Below are positions 45,740-54,278 of a DNA stretch of 64,000 bases, one piece after another. Source of the DNA: Mycobacterium sp. E796 (GTDB taxonomy: Bacteria > Actinomycetota > Actinomycetes > Mycobacteriales > Mycobacteriaceae); assembly GCF_001672815.1 (NCBI RefSeq), contig NZ_LZKK01000260.1, positions 17,857 through 81,856 of the forward strand, in the 5' to 3' direction. The position numbers were made by a program, and so were the translations under genes. Position 1 is the stretch's first letter. Every line of letters starts with the position of its first letter. The notes under the pieces are model-generated. The model ran no database searches. It saw only the letters and a program-made list of their open reading frames with translations, and had not been told where the DNA came from.

Positions 45740-46240
45740 TTATGGGCGTGGTTGGAACGGCCGGCGGGGCGGGATGGTCACGGTCTGGGTCACCGTGCTG
45801 GTTTCCGTGCTCGGGGAAACGGTGACCGTGCTCGGCGGAACCGTCGTCGTCGGAGTGTCGGTGCTCGGGGTTCCCGTGTCCGTATTCGCCGGCGGGGCGG
45901 TCTCGGTGACGGTCTGGGTCGGCGCGCCACCGCCGCCGCCGTGGTGGTGCGGCGGCTCCGTCGTGGTGGTTGCCGCCGAAGCGGTGGTGGTGGGAGCCGG
46001 TGTCGTCGTGGTGGTGGTCGGGGCCGGGGACGGCGAACCGGCCACCAGCTTGACCACCGCGTACGCCGCCAGGCCGAGCACGATCACCCCGAGAGCGCCG
46101 GCGGCGACCAGCGCTGCCGGGCGGCGATACCAGGGAGTCGGCGGCTCGGGCGGCTCTGGGGACGGTTCGTCGTAATAACCGCCGTAGGCGGCCTGGGTCG
46201 GCTCGGAGTAGAAGTCGGGGTTCTCGGGGTAGGGCGGCAC
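45740..46240 (-). CDS. Membrane-anchored Thr/Pro-rich protein
   Basis: This 166-residue protein has a Pro/Tyr/Glu-rich cytoplasmic N-terminus (about 1-40), one transmembrane helix (about 43-67, ALVAAGALGVIVLGLAAYAVV), and a long extracytoplasmic low-complexity tail of Thr, Pro and Ser, with a HHHGGGGG stretch and TVTVSPSTETSTVTQT near the end. It is probably surface-exposed and may be glycosylated on Thr. GTG start at 46240. No domain is recognised. It lies 19 bp downstream of the APH-type kinase gene on the same strand. Confidence 0.72.
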   Translation of the reverse strand: MPPYPENPDFYSEPTQAAYGGYYDEPSPEPPEPPTPWYRRPAALVAAGALGVIVLGLAAYAVVKLVAGSPSPAPTTTTTTPAPTTTASAATTTTEPPHHHGGGGGAPTQTVTETAPPANTDTGTPSTDTPTTTVPPSTVTVSPSTETSTVTQTVTIPPRRPFQPRP

Positions 46241-46259
46241 GAAGGGAGATGTTAGTGGG

Positions 46260-47303
46260 TCAGGATTCGTCGCCGATAAGCGTCAGCGCCCGCTCGAACA
46301 GGTGCACCGTGGCGGCGTGTAGCTGGTCGCCGACCGCTTTTTCGGCCTTTCCGGCGCAGGCCCGGGCCAGCGTCCCCTCGATCACGATGCCGAGCTTGAA
46401 GCAGGCCAGCACGGTGTACCAGGTGATGTTCGACAGGTCGCGGGTGGTGTTGGCGGCGTACCGCTGGAACAGGTCGTCGGTACTGGCCAGCCCGTCCTGG
46501 CCGCCCAGGGCGTGACTGAACACGCTGGAACCGTCGGGCTGGCGCCAGGTCGCCAGCAGCCAGCCCAGGTCCAGCAGCGGGTCACCGATCGTGCACATCT
46601 CCCAGTCGACGATCGCGACCACCTCGGGTCCGGTGCGGGAAAACATCACGTTGGCGGCGTGGTAGTCGCCGTGCATGATGCCGGGGGTCCAGGTCGTCGG
46701 TCGCCGGCGCTCCAGCCAGGCGGAGACTTCCTTGATCCCCGGGATGTCGGGTCCGGGGTACCCGTCGTACTCGCTGTAGGAGTCCAGCTCGGAAAGCCAA
46801 CGCGGCACCTGCCGCTCCAGGAAGCCCTCCGGCTTGCCGAAGTCGGCAAGCCCGACGGCCACGTGATCGACGGCGCCGAGCCTCGCCAGCGCGTCGGCCA
46901 TCGACAGGCCCATCCCGAACCGCACGCTGGCGTCGCCCGCGTGTAACGGCGGTAGCCCCTCGCCGGCGTTGAATCCGTCGACCGGCTCCATCAGGTAGAA
47001 GACCGCGTCGCCGAGCACGCTGGTGTCGTCGCAGGTGGCGATCAGGTGCGGGTGCGGCACATCGGAACCGGCGAGCGCGGCAAGGACTTTCGTCTCGCGC
47101 AGGATCACGCTGTTGCTCCGCGGGCGCAGATGCCGCGGTCCGCGCCGCAACACGTAGGGGCGCCCGGCCCGGGTGAATCGCAGCATAACGTTCTGGGTGC
47201 CGCCGGTGACGGTGGTGACGTCCTCCAGCGGGCCCTCACCGAGCCCCTGCTCGGACATCCATTCCGCTACGGCATCGAGGGCCCCGACGTTGGTGGGCTC
47301 CAC
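46260..47303 (-). CDS. APH-family phosphotransferase (acyl-CoA-kinase-like)
   Basis: This 347-residue kinase-fold protein has the APH motifs: TGGTQNVMLRF (nucleotide loop), the catalytic loop IMHGDYHAANVMF, and VDWEMCTIGDPLLDLGW in place of the DFG segment. In mycobacteria such proteins are often mis-named FadE36; the eukaryotic ACAD10/11 kinase domain, which phosphorylates 4-hydroxyacyl-CoA, belongs to the same branch. GTG at 47303 lies 2 bp after the stop of the SnoaL-like gene. A long in-frame extension upstream runs across that gene and is not used. Confidence 0.88.
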   Translation of the reverse strand: MEPTNVGALDAVAEWMSEQGLGEGPLEDVTTVTGGTQNVMLRFTRAGRPYVLRRGPRHLRPRSNSVILRETKVLAALAGSDVPHPHLIATCDDTSVLGDAVFYLMEPVDGFNAGEGLPPLHAGDASVRFGMGLSMADALARLGAVDHVAVGLADFGKPEGFLERQVPRWLSELDSYSEYDGYPGPDIPGIKEVSAWLERRRPTTWTPGIMHGDYHAANVMFSRTGPEVVAIVDWEMCTIGDPLLDLGWLLATWRQPDGSSVFSHALGGQDGLASTDDLFQRYAANTTRDLSNITWYTVLACFKLGIVIEGTLARACAGKAEKAVGDQLHAATVHLFERALTLIGDES

Positions 47304-47305
47304 TT

Positions 47306-47653
47306 TCAACCCTTGGGCCGCGGGGTGTAGCGAACGGTCTGCGTCCAGATCATGCCGTCGCGAAACACGAATGTATCGACGCCGTCGTCGACCCGGTTGA
47401 GCGGTGAATCGGCCGCCCACTCCAGGAACAGCACGTTGCCCTCGAAGATCTGGTTCTTGAGATCCCATGCCGCGTCGGGCAGGTCGTCGAGCAATTTGGC
47501 GAAGACCCCGCGAATCGCGTCCCGGCCGCGCGCGACGCCTGCCGGGGTGATGACCACTGAATCCTCTGTGTAGTCGGCGACGATTCCGTCCAGGTCGCCT
47601 GCGCCGAGCGCCTGCCCGTGGTGGGCAAATATCTCCTGCGGCGTACGGGTCAT
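47306..47653 (-). CDS. SnoaL/NTF2-like fold protein
   Basis: This 115-residue protein is of the NTF2-like fold: TRTPQEIFAHHGQALGAGDLDGIVADYTEDSVVI at the start in typical register, a FLEWAADSP strand, and a VDTFVFRDGMIWTQTVRYTP end. Such small proteins are isomerases, hydratases or accessory subunits; the substrate is unknown. It is first of a likely operon with the APH-type kinase (2-bp gap). Divergent from the methyltransferase gene. Confidence 0.86.
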   Translation of the reverse strand: MTRTPQEIFAHHGQALGAGDLDGIVADYTEDSVVITPAGVARGRDAIRGVFAKLLDDLPDAAWDLKNQIFEGNVLFLEWAADSPLNRVDDGVDTFVFRDGMIWTQTVRYTPRPKG

Positions 47654-47756
47654 GGGATGAAGCGTAGGTCACTGGCGGTGGGATGCCGGCGGGGCCAGAG
47701 CCCTGGAACAATAGTGTGGGCAACTAACGAACTTGAGGCTGGGAAGGGAAACCGCG

Positions 47757-48701
47757 ATGCCGCGTACCGACAACGATTCCTGGGACATCACCCAAAGCGT
47801 GGGAGCCACCGCGCTGGGCGTCGCGGCGGCGCGTGCCGCCGAGACCGAGAGCGAGAATCCCCTCATCAACGACCCGTTTGCGCGGGTGTTCGTCGACGCG
47901 GCGGGCGAGGGGATGTGGAGCATCTACGCCGACCCCGACCGGCTCGCCAAGGCGGTCGAGCTCGAACCGGAGGTTCGGTCGCGGATTCAGCTGATGATCG
48001 ACTTCATGGCCACGCGCACAGCGTTTTTCGACGAATTCTTCATGGGCGCGGCCGACGCGGGCGTTCGCCAGGTGGTGATCCTGGCTGCCGGCCTGGACGC
48101 GCGCACCTGGCGGCTGCCCTGGCCCGACGGCACCGTCGTGTACGAGCTCGACCAGCCCAAGGTGCTGGAGTTCAAGTCCAACACGTTGCGCGAGCACGGC
48201 GCTCAGCCGAACGCGCGGCTGGTGAACGTGGCGATCGATCTGCGTCAGGATTGGCCAAACGCGTTGCAGGAAGCCGGGTTCGACGCGTCACGCCCGGCGG
48301 TGTGGTCGGCCGAGGGCCTCGTCCGTTATCTGCCGGCGCAGGCCCAGGACCTGCTGTTCGAGCGCATACATGCGCTCAGCGCGCGGGGTAGTTGGCTCGC
48401 CTCCAACGTCCCCGGCGAGGGCTTCACCGACCCCGAGCTCGTTCGTCGACAGCGCGAGGACATGCAGCGGATGCGGGCCGCGGCGGCCAGGCTGGTCGAC
48501 GCCGAGATCACCGACTTTGACGACCTCTGGTACCCGGAGGAGCGCACGCCCGTCGACGGCTGGCTGCGCGAGCACGGCTGGGACGTGTCCACCGCGACCT
48601 TCGCTGAGCTGATGGCCCGCTACGGCCGCACCATTCCGCAGGACGGGGCGAGCGCTATGCCGCCCACTCTCTACGTGTCGGCGCAGCGGCGAGCGGGCTG
48701 A
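47757..48701 (+). CDS. SAM-dependent methyltransferase (UPF0677 family, Rv3767c homologue)
   Basis: The 314-residue protein equals the recalled length of Rv3767c. It has the leucine-carboxyl-methyltransferase-like fold of the mycobacterial UPF0677 family: [13 protein letters not shown] near the start, the SAM loop [30 protein letters not shown] and [14 protein letters not shown] at 47757 with GGGAAGGG upstream. It methylates an unknown, possibly lipid, substrate. It ends 42 bp from the convergent lipoprotein gene. Confidence 0.92.
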   Translation: MPRTDNDSWDITQSVGATALGVAAARAAETESENPLINDPFARVFVDAAGEGMWSIYADPDRLAKAVELEPEVRSRIQLMIDFMATRTAFFDEFFMGAADAGVRQVVILAAGLDARTWRLPWPDGTVVYELDQPKVLEFKSNTLREHGAQPNARLVNVAIDLRQDWPNALQEAGFDASRPAVWSAEGLVRYLPAQAQDLLFERIHALSARGSWLASNVPGEGFTDPELVRRQREDMQRMRAAAARLVDAEITDFDDLWYPEERTPVDGWLREHGWDVSTATFAELMARYGRTIPQDGASAMPPTLYVSAQRRAG

Positions 48702-48722
48702 CCGCGATCTCGTTGAGAGTCA

Positions 48723-48737
48723 ACCACTTTCAGTGGT
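48723..48737. terminator. Short hairpin between convergent genes
   Basis: accact (48723-48728) pairs with agtggt (48732-48737) over a 3-nt loop in the 42-bp gap between the methyltransferase and lipoprotein genes. A 6-bp stem without a U-tract is only a weak terminator candidate. Confidence 0.3.
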
Positions 48738-48743
48738 GAACTG

Positions 48744-49133
48744 CTAGGGGGACATGCCGGAGTCGATCCAGCGCTGAAAGACGTCGACCTTCTGGGCCGG
48801 CCAGGCCCCGTCGCACGGCATCGAACCGTCGCGAAGGCGTTGGACGATAGCCGCCGCGTGCGACTTGACGTCGTTGTAGGACCACAGGTCGAACGCCCAC
48901 TTCATCGAGTCTCGGTCGTCCGCCCGGAAGAGCGGTTTGATATTGCGCTCGAATAGGACTTCCTCGCCGGCACCCGGCAAGGGCTGACTCGTGGTGGCTT
49001 CCGAACCGACGGCGACCGACGGTTGGCGCTGAGCCGCCGAATCGGAGTGGGAGCAGCCGGAGGCCAACGCGACAGCCGCAGCCGTCGCGGCGACGGCCGG
49101 CAGCGCGGCGAGCGAGCGATGAGGCTGGCGCAT
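48744..49133 (-). CDS. Putative lipoprotein with a C-terminal DLW-x-Y / MPCDG domain
   Basis: This 129-residue protein has a lipoprotein signal, LASGC with Cys27 as the lipid site. A compact C-terminal domain follows (about 62-129): FERNIKPLFRADDRDSM, FDLWSYNDVKSHAAAI, MPCDGAWP and FQRWIDSGMSP. It looks like a reduced cytochrome-c-like helical domain but has no CxxCH, so no covalent heme is expected. Similar domains are remembered as fusions in other bacteria, function unknown. ATG at 49133 is preceded by AGGAGG at 13 nt. Downstream of the GH25-like gene on the same strand. Confidence 0.72.
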   Translation of the reverse strand: MRQPHRSLAALPAVAATAAAVALASGCSHSDSAAQRQPSVAVGSEATTSQPLPGAGEEVLFERNIKPLFRADDRDSMKWAFDLWSYNDVKSHAAAIVQRLRDGSMPCDGAWPAQKVDVFQRWIDSGMSP

Positions 49134-49237
49134 AACGGTGGTAACCCTCCTGGTCGGTTCGCACCCTTGAATGGGAACGACTCTCCGTGGGATAGGGCCC
49201 CGGGTTACTCGTAAGCGGCCGTGCGGCGAGGCGAAGG

Positions 49238-50074
49238 CTATTTCGAAGCCTGCAGGCCCGCCGAACTTTCCACGTCGCGCTTGATCGCCGCGAGCGCGTC
49301 GACCGGTGTCAGGTCCTGGCCCTCGCTGTTCTGACCGAGTTGCGGCCAGCCCGCGCCGCCGGGCCCTCGCAGCTGGTCCCAGATGTCGCGGACCTTGCTC
49401 AGCAGTTCGGCTTGTTCGTCGTCGGTGAGTGCCATCAGCCATCCTCCGTTCGTACTGATGCCGCATGCGGCGGCGAATTCTTGCGGTGTCAGCCCGTCGG
49501 CGGAGTTCATGTCGCAACTGCCGAACGGTGGGCACCCCTGCGGCAGGTTGGGGCTGTAGCCCGTGCCGTCGGTGTACTGGTGCGCGACTTGACCCGGAAG
49601 GTTCGGGTCGGACCCGTAGGCGGCCGCGATGACGCGTAGGCCCGCGGGCCGCGTGCGCCACATGTTGTCGAAGTCGTATGCGTTGGCGTACCCGATGATT
49701 CGCGCCGGGGACCCGGCGTAGTCGGCCAGGTTCCAGTACAGGCTGTTGATCCAGCTCGAGCCGTCTCCGGGTGGGTTGCCGCCGGCTTCGACGTCGAGCA
49801 TCAGCGCGACCCGCGGGTGCAGTCCGCCCGCGGCACCGATCGTCGAGCGCACGGTGTTGGCGTTGTCCAACCAGTTCGGCCGCACATAGGTGTAAACGAT
49901 CCCGAAGGTCAGGCGCCCGCTGTCCAAGGCCGCGCGCATCCATGCGTAATTCACCGCGAAGTTGTGATCTCGATAGGTGCCGTCGCACACCCGGATGGAA
50001 AGCACCGGGTACGGATAGGAATCGTCCACGGGCACTTGGAATTCGGAGACGTCGGCGAACAGGGTGTCGGTCAC
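49238..50074 (-). CDS. GH25-like (phage lysin type) hydrolase
   Basis: This 278-residue protein starts LFADVSEFQ with the first acidic residue of the GH25 lysozyme fold; MLDVEAGG near residue 93 gives the expected D-x-E pair. The C-terminal part, TDDEQAELLSKVRDIWDQLRGP with a GWPQLG and LTPVDALAAIK tail, is the kind of module seen in mycobacteriophage lysin or minor tail proteins. No export signal. It is probably a single phage-derived gene kept in the chromosome. GTG start at 50074. Substrate, if active, would be peptidoglycan glycan strands. Confidence 0.75.
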   Translation of the reverse strand: MTDTLFADVSEFQVPVDDSYPYPVLSIRVCDGTYRDHNFAVNYAWMRAALDSGRLTFGIVYTYVRPNWLDNANTVRSTIGAAGGLHPRVALMLDVEAGGNPPGDGSSWINSLYWNLADYAGSPARIIGYANAYDFDNMWRTRPAGLRVIAAAYGSDPNLPGQVAHQYTDGTGYSPNLPQGCPPFGSCDMNSADGLTPQEFAAACGISTNGGWLMALTDDEQAELLSKVRDIWDQLRGPGGAGWPQLGQNSEGQDLTPVDALAAIKRDVESSAGLQASK

Positions 50075-50173
50075 GGCGCATCGCCTCGAGAGCTCAGCCG
50101 AGAGCGACCCATCTCAATCCCCCTTCACCGCAACCCCACTCGCCATGCTACCGACCGCGGTAATCTCGCGGTT

Positions 50174-50584
50174 ATGGCTGAGCGGCCGGCCCGGGTCAGC
50201 GACGTGCATCGGATCGCCGCGTCGATGCCACACGTTAAGCGCTTGGAGGGCCCGAAGGGCAACCCCATCTATCAGGTCGGCGGAAAGTCGTTCGTGTTCT
50301 TCCGCACTCCACAGCCCGACGCGACGGATCCGGACACCGGTGAGCGCTACGACGACGTGATCATGCTGTGGGTGGAGTCGGAAAGCGACAAGCTCGCGCT
50401 CGTCCAGGACCCCGCGTCGCCGTTCTTCACCACAAGCCATTTCGACGGGCATCCCTCGGTGCTGGTGCGGGCCAGCCGGCTGGCCGATATCACCAGGACC
50501 GAACTCGCGGAGCTGATTCAGGACGCGTGGCTATCCCGCGCCTCCAGGCGACGCGCGGAGGCCTGGCTCGCGGAGCGTTCCTGA
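50174..50584 (+). CDS. MmcQ/YjbR-family protein
   Basis: This 136-residue protein has the MmcQ/YjbR pattern: VHRIAASMPHVKRLEGPKGN, YQVGGKSFVFFRT, DVIMLWVESESDKLAL, FDGHPSVLVRASRLADI and a helical end with LIQDAWLSRASRR. The fold is a CyaY-like DNA-binding-type domain of unknown cellular role. ATG at 50174 has TAATCT (50161-50166) 7 nt upstream, so the message should be leaderless. Divergent from the GH25-like gene. Confidence 0.88.
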   Translation: MAERPARVSDVHRIAASMPHVKRLEGPKGNPIYQVGGKSFVFFRTPQPDATDPDTGERYDDVIMLWVESESDKLALVQDPASPFFTTSHFDGHPSVLVRASRLADITRTELAELIQDAWLSRASRRRAEAWLAERS

Positions 50585-50686
50585 TAACGGAAGCGTTAAG
50601 GCGTCGTCGTGGACCACGTTTAGACGCAAGTCCAACGGGTAACGCTAGGTCCACGAGATTTTTTCTCGAACACAATGGAGGTCACC

Positions 50687-50920
50687 ATGGGTGGTCGCGG
50701 AGTGATCGGCGGGATTGTCCTGATCTGGTTACTCATCGGAGTCTTCGCGGCTTTTCAGCGCGACTACTTCAAGGGCGGCGCAACAAATTGTGTCACCGCG
50801 GGAAACATTGCGTTGACGGTTATCGCCGGTCCCCTGAATTACGCGGGCGTCAATCCCAAAGTCAAGGATTGCCATGTCCCGCAGCCCAGTTCAATGCCCA
50901 GTGGTCTAGCAGTGGTCTAG
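50687..50920 (+). CDS. Small membrane protein
   Basis: This 77-residue protein has one transmembrane helix near the start (GVIGGIVLIWLLIGVFAAFQ) and a short polar tail with two Cys (NCVTAGN and KDCHVPQ) that may be extracytoplasmic. No known family. ATG at 50687 has GGAGG 5 nt upstream (50677-50681). It is followed after 46 bp by another small membrane protein. Confidence 0.72.
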   Translation: MGGRGVIGGIVLIWLLIGVFAAFQRDYFKGGATNCVTAGNIALTVIAGPLNYAGVNPKVKDCHVPQPSSMPSGLAVV

Positions 50921-50966
50921 AAACGGCCACGAAACAACGTAGACCCCTCACAAAAAGGAAGTTGTC

Positions 50967-51122
50967 ATGATCATCCTCGGCGTAGTGCTACTCATTCTCG
51001 GGTTTGTGTTTAGCCTCCCGCTGTTGTGGGAGATCGGCATCGTCGTGCTCGTTATCGGCGCGGTGCTGTGGATCATGGGCTCCGTCGGCCGGCCGGTCGC
51101 CGGCAGGCGGTATTGGTACTAG
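50967..51122 (+). CDS. 51-residue two-helix membrane protein (DUF6131-like)
   Basis: ATG at 50967 with AAAAAGGAAG upstream. The peptide begins MIILGVVLLILGFVFSLPLL and continues with a second hydrophobic stretch IGIVVLVIGAVLWIMGSVG, then a basic RRYWY tail. This matches the small two-helix proteins of unknown function seen in many actinobacteria. It ends just before a strong intrinsic-type terminator. Confidence 0.8.
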   Translation: MIILGVVLLILGFVFSLPLLWEIGIVVLVIGAVLWIMGSVGRPVAGRRYWY

Positions 51123-51130
51123 GCACCCCC

Positions 51131-51177
51131 GTGAAATCGGATCGCGTGACTGCCCGACAGTCACGCGATCTTTTCAC
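51131..51177 (+). terminator. Strong intrinsic-type terminator
   Basis: A 13-bp perfect stem, gatcgcgtgactg (51140-51152) with cagtcacgcgatc (51158-51170), and a 5-nt loop are followed by TTTT. Outer gtgaaa/tttcac can extend the pairing. It stands 9 bp after the 51-residue membrane protein gene and before tcrX. U-tract terminators of this strength are uncommon in mycobacteria. Confidence 0.85.
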
Positions 51178-51234
51178 AGGTGACGCAAAGGAACGCCATA
51201 GCGTTGCCTCAGCCCGGTGCGGATACTGGAACTC

Positions 51235-51975
51235 GTGACGCAGTCCCGGGCCTCGGTAGAGCGGGTTGTCATGTGCCGCGCGGACGGCAACCCGATCAAT
51301 GTCCTCGTCGTTGACGACGAAGCGGTGCTGGCGGAAATGGTCTCCATGGCGCTGCGATACGAGGGCTGGACCATTTCCACCGCGGGCGACGGCGCATCGG
51401 CTATCGCAGCGGCCAGGGCCCAGCGTCCCGACGTAGTCGTACTCGATGTGATGCTGCCCGACATGAGCGGGCTGGACGTGCTGCACAAGCTGCGCGAGGA
51501 CAATCCGCAACTGCCGGTGTTGTTGCTCACGGCCAAGGACGCCGTCGAGGACCGCATCGCGGGTCTGACCGCCGGCGGCGACGACTATGTGACCAAGCCC
51601 TTCAGCATCGAAGAGGTCGTGCTGCGGCTCCGGGCGCTGCTTCGTCGTACCGGGGTGACGACCGTGGACAGCGGGGCGCAGCTGGTGGTCGGGGACCTGG
51701 TGCTGGATGAGGACAGTCACGAGGTGACCCGCGCGGGCGAACCAATCTCGTTGACCTCCACCGAATTCGAGCTGCTGCGGTTCATGATGCGCAACTCCAA
51801 GCGGGTGCTGAGCAAGGCCCAAATCCTGGACCGGGTGTGGAGTTACGACTTCGGCGGGCGGTCGAACATCGTCGAGCTCTACATTTCCTACCTGCGCAAG
51901 AAGATCGACAACGGTCGTGAACCCATGATCCACACGCTGCGCGGCGCGGGCTATGTCCTCAAGCCGGCCCGCTAG
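51235..51975 (+). CDS. tcrX: Two-component response regulator TcrX
   Basis: This 246-residue OmpR-type regulator has a receiver domain (about 21-137) with Asp-Asp acidic pocket VVDDEA, phosphoacceptor Asp71 (VVVLDVMLPDMSG) and LLTAKD, and a C-terminal winged helix (about 150-245) with LTSTEFELLRFMM and NIVELYISYLRKK. It is nearly identical to recalled Rv3765c. The start is uncertain: GTG 51235 is used; ATG 51271 would give 234 residues, the homologue's length. In M. tuberculosis TcrXY responds to iron limitation. Overlaps tcrY by 23 bp. Confidence 0.93.
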   Translation: MTQSRASVERVVMCRADGNPINVLVVDDEAVLAEMVSMALRYEGWTISTAGDGASAIAAARAQRPDVVVLDVMLPDMSGLDVLHKLREDNPQLPVLLLTAKDAVEDRIAGLTAGGDDYVTKPFSIEEVVLRLRALLRRTGVTTVDSGAQLVVGDLVLDEDSHEVTRAGEPISLTSTEFELLRFMMRNSKRVLSKAQILDRVWSYDFGGRSNIVELYISYLRKKIDNGREPMIHTLRGAGYVLKPAR

Positions 51976-53467
51976 GACGCGGCGGGTCTGGTCACTTCGG
52001 CTCCGGCTGCTGGTCGGCCAGATCGTCGTGCTCGCCGTCGTCTGCATCGGCATCACCGCGGCGACCGAACTGGCGTTGCTGCACCACCTGGTCGCGCAGC
52101 TCGACGGGCAACTCGCGGGGACCTCGTACCGCTCCGCGCTGATGTACCCCGAACCGAAACGCCCGGGCTGGCGCCACGAGTCGCACTTCTATCCCAGACC
52201 GGGTCCCGGCCCGCGGTTCCTCGATGCCCCGGGCCAGCCCGCGGGCATGGTCGCCGCGGTCATCACCGACGGCAAGATCGTCGACGCCGGATACCTGACC
52301 AGCGACGGCGCGCGGGCCGCGTTGACCCAGGCGGCGCAGACGCAACTTGAACACATCGCCGGCAGCCGCAAGCCGGTGACGCTCGAACTGGACGGACTCG
52401 GCCGGTACCGCGTCGTCGCCGCCCCGAGCCGCAGTGGCGGGGACGTGATCGTCACCGGCCTGTCGATGTCGAACATCGACGCCACCATGATCCGGATGCT
52501 GGTCATCCTCGGGATCGTCACGGTGATCGCGCTGGTTGCCGCGACCAGTGCCGGCGTCGTGATCATCCGGAGGGCGCTGGCCCCGCTGCGTCGGGTCGCG
52601 CAAACCGCGAGCGAGGTCGTCGAACTGCCGTTGGACCGCGGCGAGGTCGAGTTGCCGGTGCGGGTGGCGGAGTCCGACGCGAATCCGTCCACCGAGGTGG
52701 GCCAGCTCGGGTCGGCGCTGAACCGGATGCTCGACCACATCGCGGCGGCGCTGTCGGCCCGGCAGGCCAGCGAGACCCGGGTACGCCAGTTCGTCGCCGA
52801 CGCCAGCCACGAACTGCGCACGCCGCTGGCCGCGATCCGCGGCTACACCGAGCTCACCCAGCGCATGGGTGACGACCGCGAGGCCGTCGCGCACGCGATG
52901 AGCCGGGTGGCATCCGAGACCGAGCGGATCACGCGCCTCGTCGAGGACCTGCTGTTGCTCGCCCGCCTCGACTCCGGCCGGCCGCTGGAACGCCAACCGG
53001 TGGATCTGTCGCGGCTGGCGGTCGACGCCGTCAGCGACGCGCACGTCGCCGGGCCGGATCACCAGTGGGAGCTGGACCTGCCGGAGGAGCCGGTGGTCGT
53101 CACCGGTGACGCGGCGCGGCTGCAGCAGGTGCTGACCAACCTGCTGGCCAATGCCCGGGTCCACACCGCGCCCGGCACCGTCGTGACGACCCGGTTGAGC
53201 ACCGAGCCGACGCAGACCGTGCTGTCGGTCATCGACAACGGCCCCGGCATTCCGGCGGGGCTGCAGTCCGAGGTCTTCGAGCGGTTCGCCCGCGGTGATT
53301 CCTCGCGCTCGCGCAAAGGCGGCAGCACCGGGCTCGGGTTGGCGATCGTCTCCGCGGTGGTCAAGGCGCACCACGGGACGATCACGGTTGACAGCGCACC
53401 CGGTCACACCGAGTTCACGGTGCGGTTGCCACTCAACGGGTGGCAACCGCCCGCATCAATCAGCTGA
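51953..53467 (+). CDS. tcrY: Sensor histidine kinase TcrY
   Basis: This 504-residue membrane kinase has helix 1 at about 18-40, an extracytoplasmic sensor (about 41-180), helix 2 at about 182-205, HAMP, HisKA with His286 in DASHELRTPLAAIRGYTEL, and HATPase_c with LLANARVHTA, DNGPGIP and GGSTGLGLAI. It phosphorylates TcrX. ATG at 51953 lies inside tcrX, so the two are coupled. The 3' end is followed at once by three tandem 56-bp hairpin repeats. Confidence 0.93.
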   Translation: MSSSRPARTRRVWSLRLRLLVGQIVVLAVVCIGITAATELALLHHLVAQLDGQLAGTSYRSALMYPEPKRPGWRHESHFYPRPGPGPRFLDAPGQPAGMVAAVITDGKIVDAGYLTSDGARAALTQAAQTQLEHIAGSRKPVTLELDGLGRYRVVAAPSRSGGDVIVTGLSMSNIDATMIRMLVILGIVTVIALVAATSAGVVIIRRALAPLRRVAQTASEVVELPLDRGEVELPVRVAESDANPSTEVGQLGSALNRMLDHIAAALSARQASETRVRQFVADASHELRTPLAAIRGYTELTQRMGDDREAVAHAMSRVASETERITRLVEDLLLLARLDSGRPLERQPVDLSRLAVDAVSDAHVAGPDHQWELDLPEEPVVVTGDAARLQQVLTNLLANARVHTAPGTVVTTRLSTEPTQTVLSVIDNGPGIPAGLQSEVFERFARGDSSRSRKGGSTGLGLAIVSAVVKAHHGTITVDSAPGHTEFTVRLPLNGWQPPASIS

Positions 53468-53472
53468 GGCTG

Positions 53473-53635
53473 GATTGCCCGCCTCCTCAGCGGGCCATTC
53501 CGGCCCGCATCGTCACCGGGCTAGGACCGATTGCCCGCCTCCTCAGCGGCGCGTGCCGCGCCGCATCGTCACCGGGCTAGGACCGATTGCCCGCCTCCTC
53601 AGCGGGCCATTCCGGCCCGCATCGTCACCGGGCTA
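53473..53635. repeat. Family B hairpin repeat, three 56-bp tandem copies
   Basis: Copies begin at 53473, 53529 and 53585 (gattgcccgcctcctcagcgg) and end with ccgcatcgtcaccgggcta. Copies 1 and 3 have the stem gcgggcc/ggcccgc; copy 2 has gcggcgcg/cgcgccgc, so the bases differ but pairing is kept. The array fills the gap between convergent tcrY and lpqH and runs into the lpqH stop. A tandem repeat of this kind could vary in copy number and act as a stacked terminator. Confidence 0.85.
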
Positions 53636-54106
53636 AGAGCAAGTCACGTCGATTTCGAACGGCTTGTTCACCGGCTGCGTCGGGTTGGCCATGTCGACCC
53701 CGGTGGCGGTGCCGGTGACCTTGTAGCTGTTGCCGTTCTTGGTCGCCGAGGCGTTGCCCTGGCCGGAACCCTGCGCGTACGCGAGGGTCACACCGTTGAC
53801 ATTGCCGAGCCCGACGGACTTCACCGTATTGTCACCTGCGAGCACGACGGAGATACCGGTCGCCGCACCACCGACCGCGATGGTCGTATTGCCGCCGACC
53901 GTCGTGCACACGACGGACCCGGTCACGTTCTGGTTCTTGCCATCGATGGTCACCGTCGGCGCTGCCGCGCCGCTTCCGGGGGTGGCAACCGCGACGGACG
54001 TGCCGTTCGCACTACCGCTCGTGCTCGACTTGTTGCTCGAACACCCGGAAATGCCGGCGGCCAGAATCGCCGCTCCGGCTACCGCGACAGTCAGTCCACG
54101 CTTCAC
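53633..54106 (-). CDS. lpqH: 19-kDa lipoprotein LpqH
   Basis: This 157-residue lipoprotein starts [22 protein letters not shown] with lipid-modified Cys22, then a Ser/Thr/Gly-rich linker (about 23-45) and a beta-rich domain with two Cys (VVCTTVGG and the C-terminal DVTCS). It is the homologue of the 19-kDa antigen Rv3763, a TLR2 agonist and adhesin. GTG at 54106 is chosen because AAAGGAGA lies 6-13 nt upstream; the frame extends further but without a signal. Stop overlaps the end of the triple repeat. Confidence 0.95.
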   Translation of the reverse strand: MKRGLTVAVAGAAILAAGISGCSSNKSSTSGSANGTSVAVATPGSGAAAPTVTIDGKNQNVTGSVVCTTVGGNTTIAVGGAATGISVVLAGDNTVKSVGLGNVNGVTLAYAQGSGQGNASATKNGNSYKVTGTATGVDMANPTQPVNKPFEIDVTCS

Positions 54107-54278
54107 CTGTTCTCCTTTGCCCGATTGTTGCGGTCCTCGGCATTGAGAACCGTCAAGGCAGTATGCAAGTTTGCCGTGCCGCAGGAAAGAGGTACGGCGA
54201 AATTGTTTCGCATCGGTTAACCCACCAGCTCTGCACACGTCCTTCCACCAAAGGACGCATTAATGGCACTGTGTTGCC

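Noticed and set aside
41039..46240. Integrated genomic island bounded by tRNA-Arg
   Set aside because: Gene content is accessory and starts at a tRNA, but I found no integrase and no repeat of the tRNA 3' end on the right side, so an island with att sites is not supported.
53473..53635. CRISPR array
   Set aside because: Only three units, no spacers: the whole 56-bp period is repeated, and the units are palindromic with no cas genes near.
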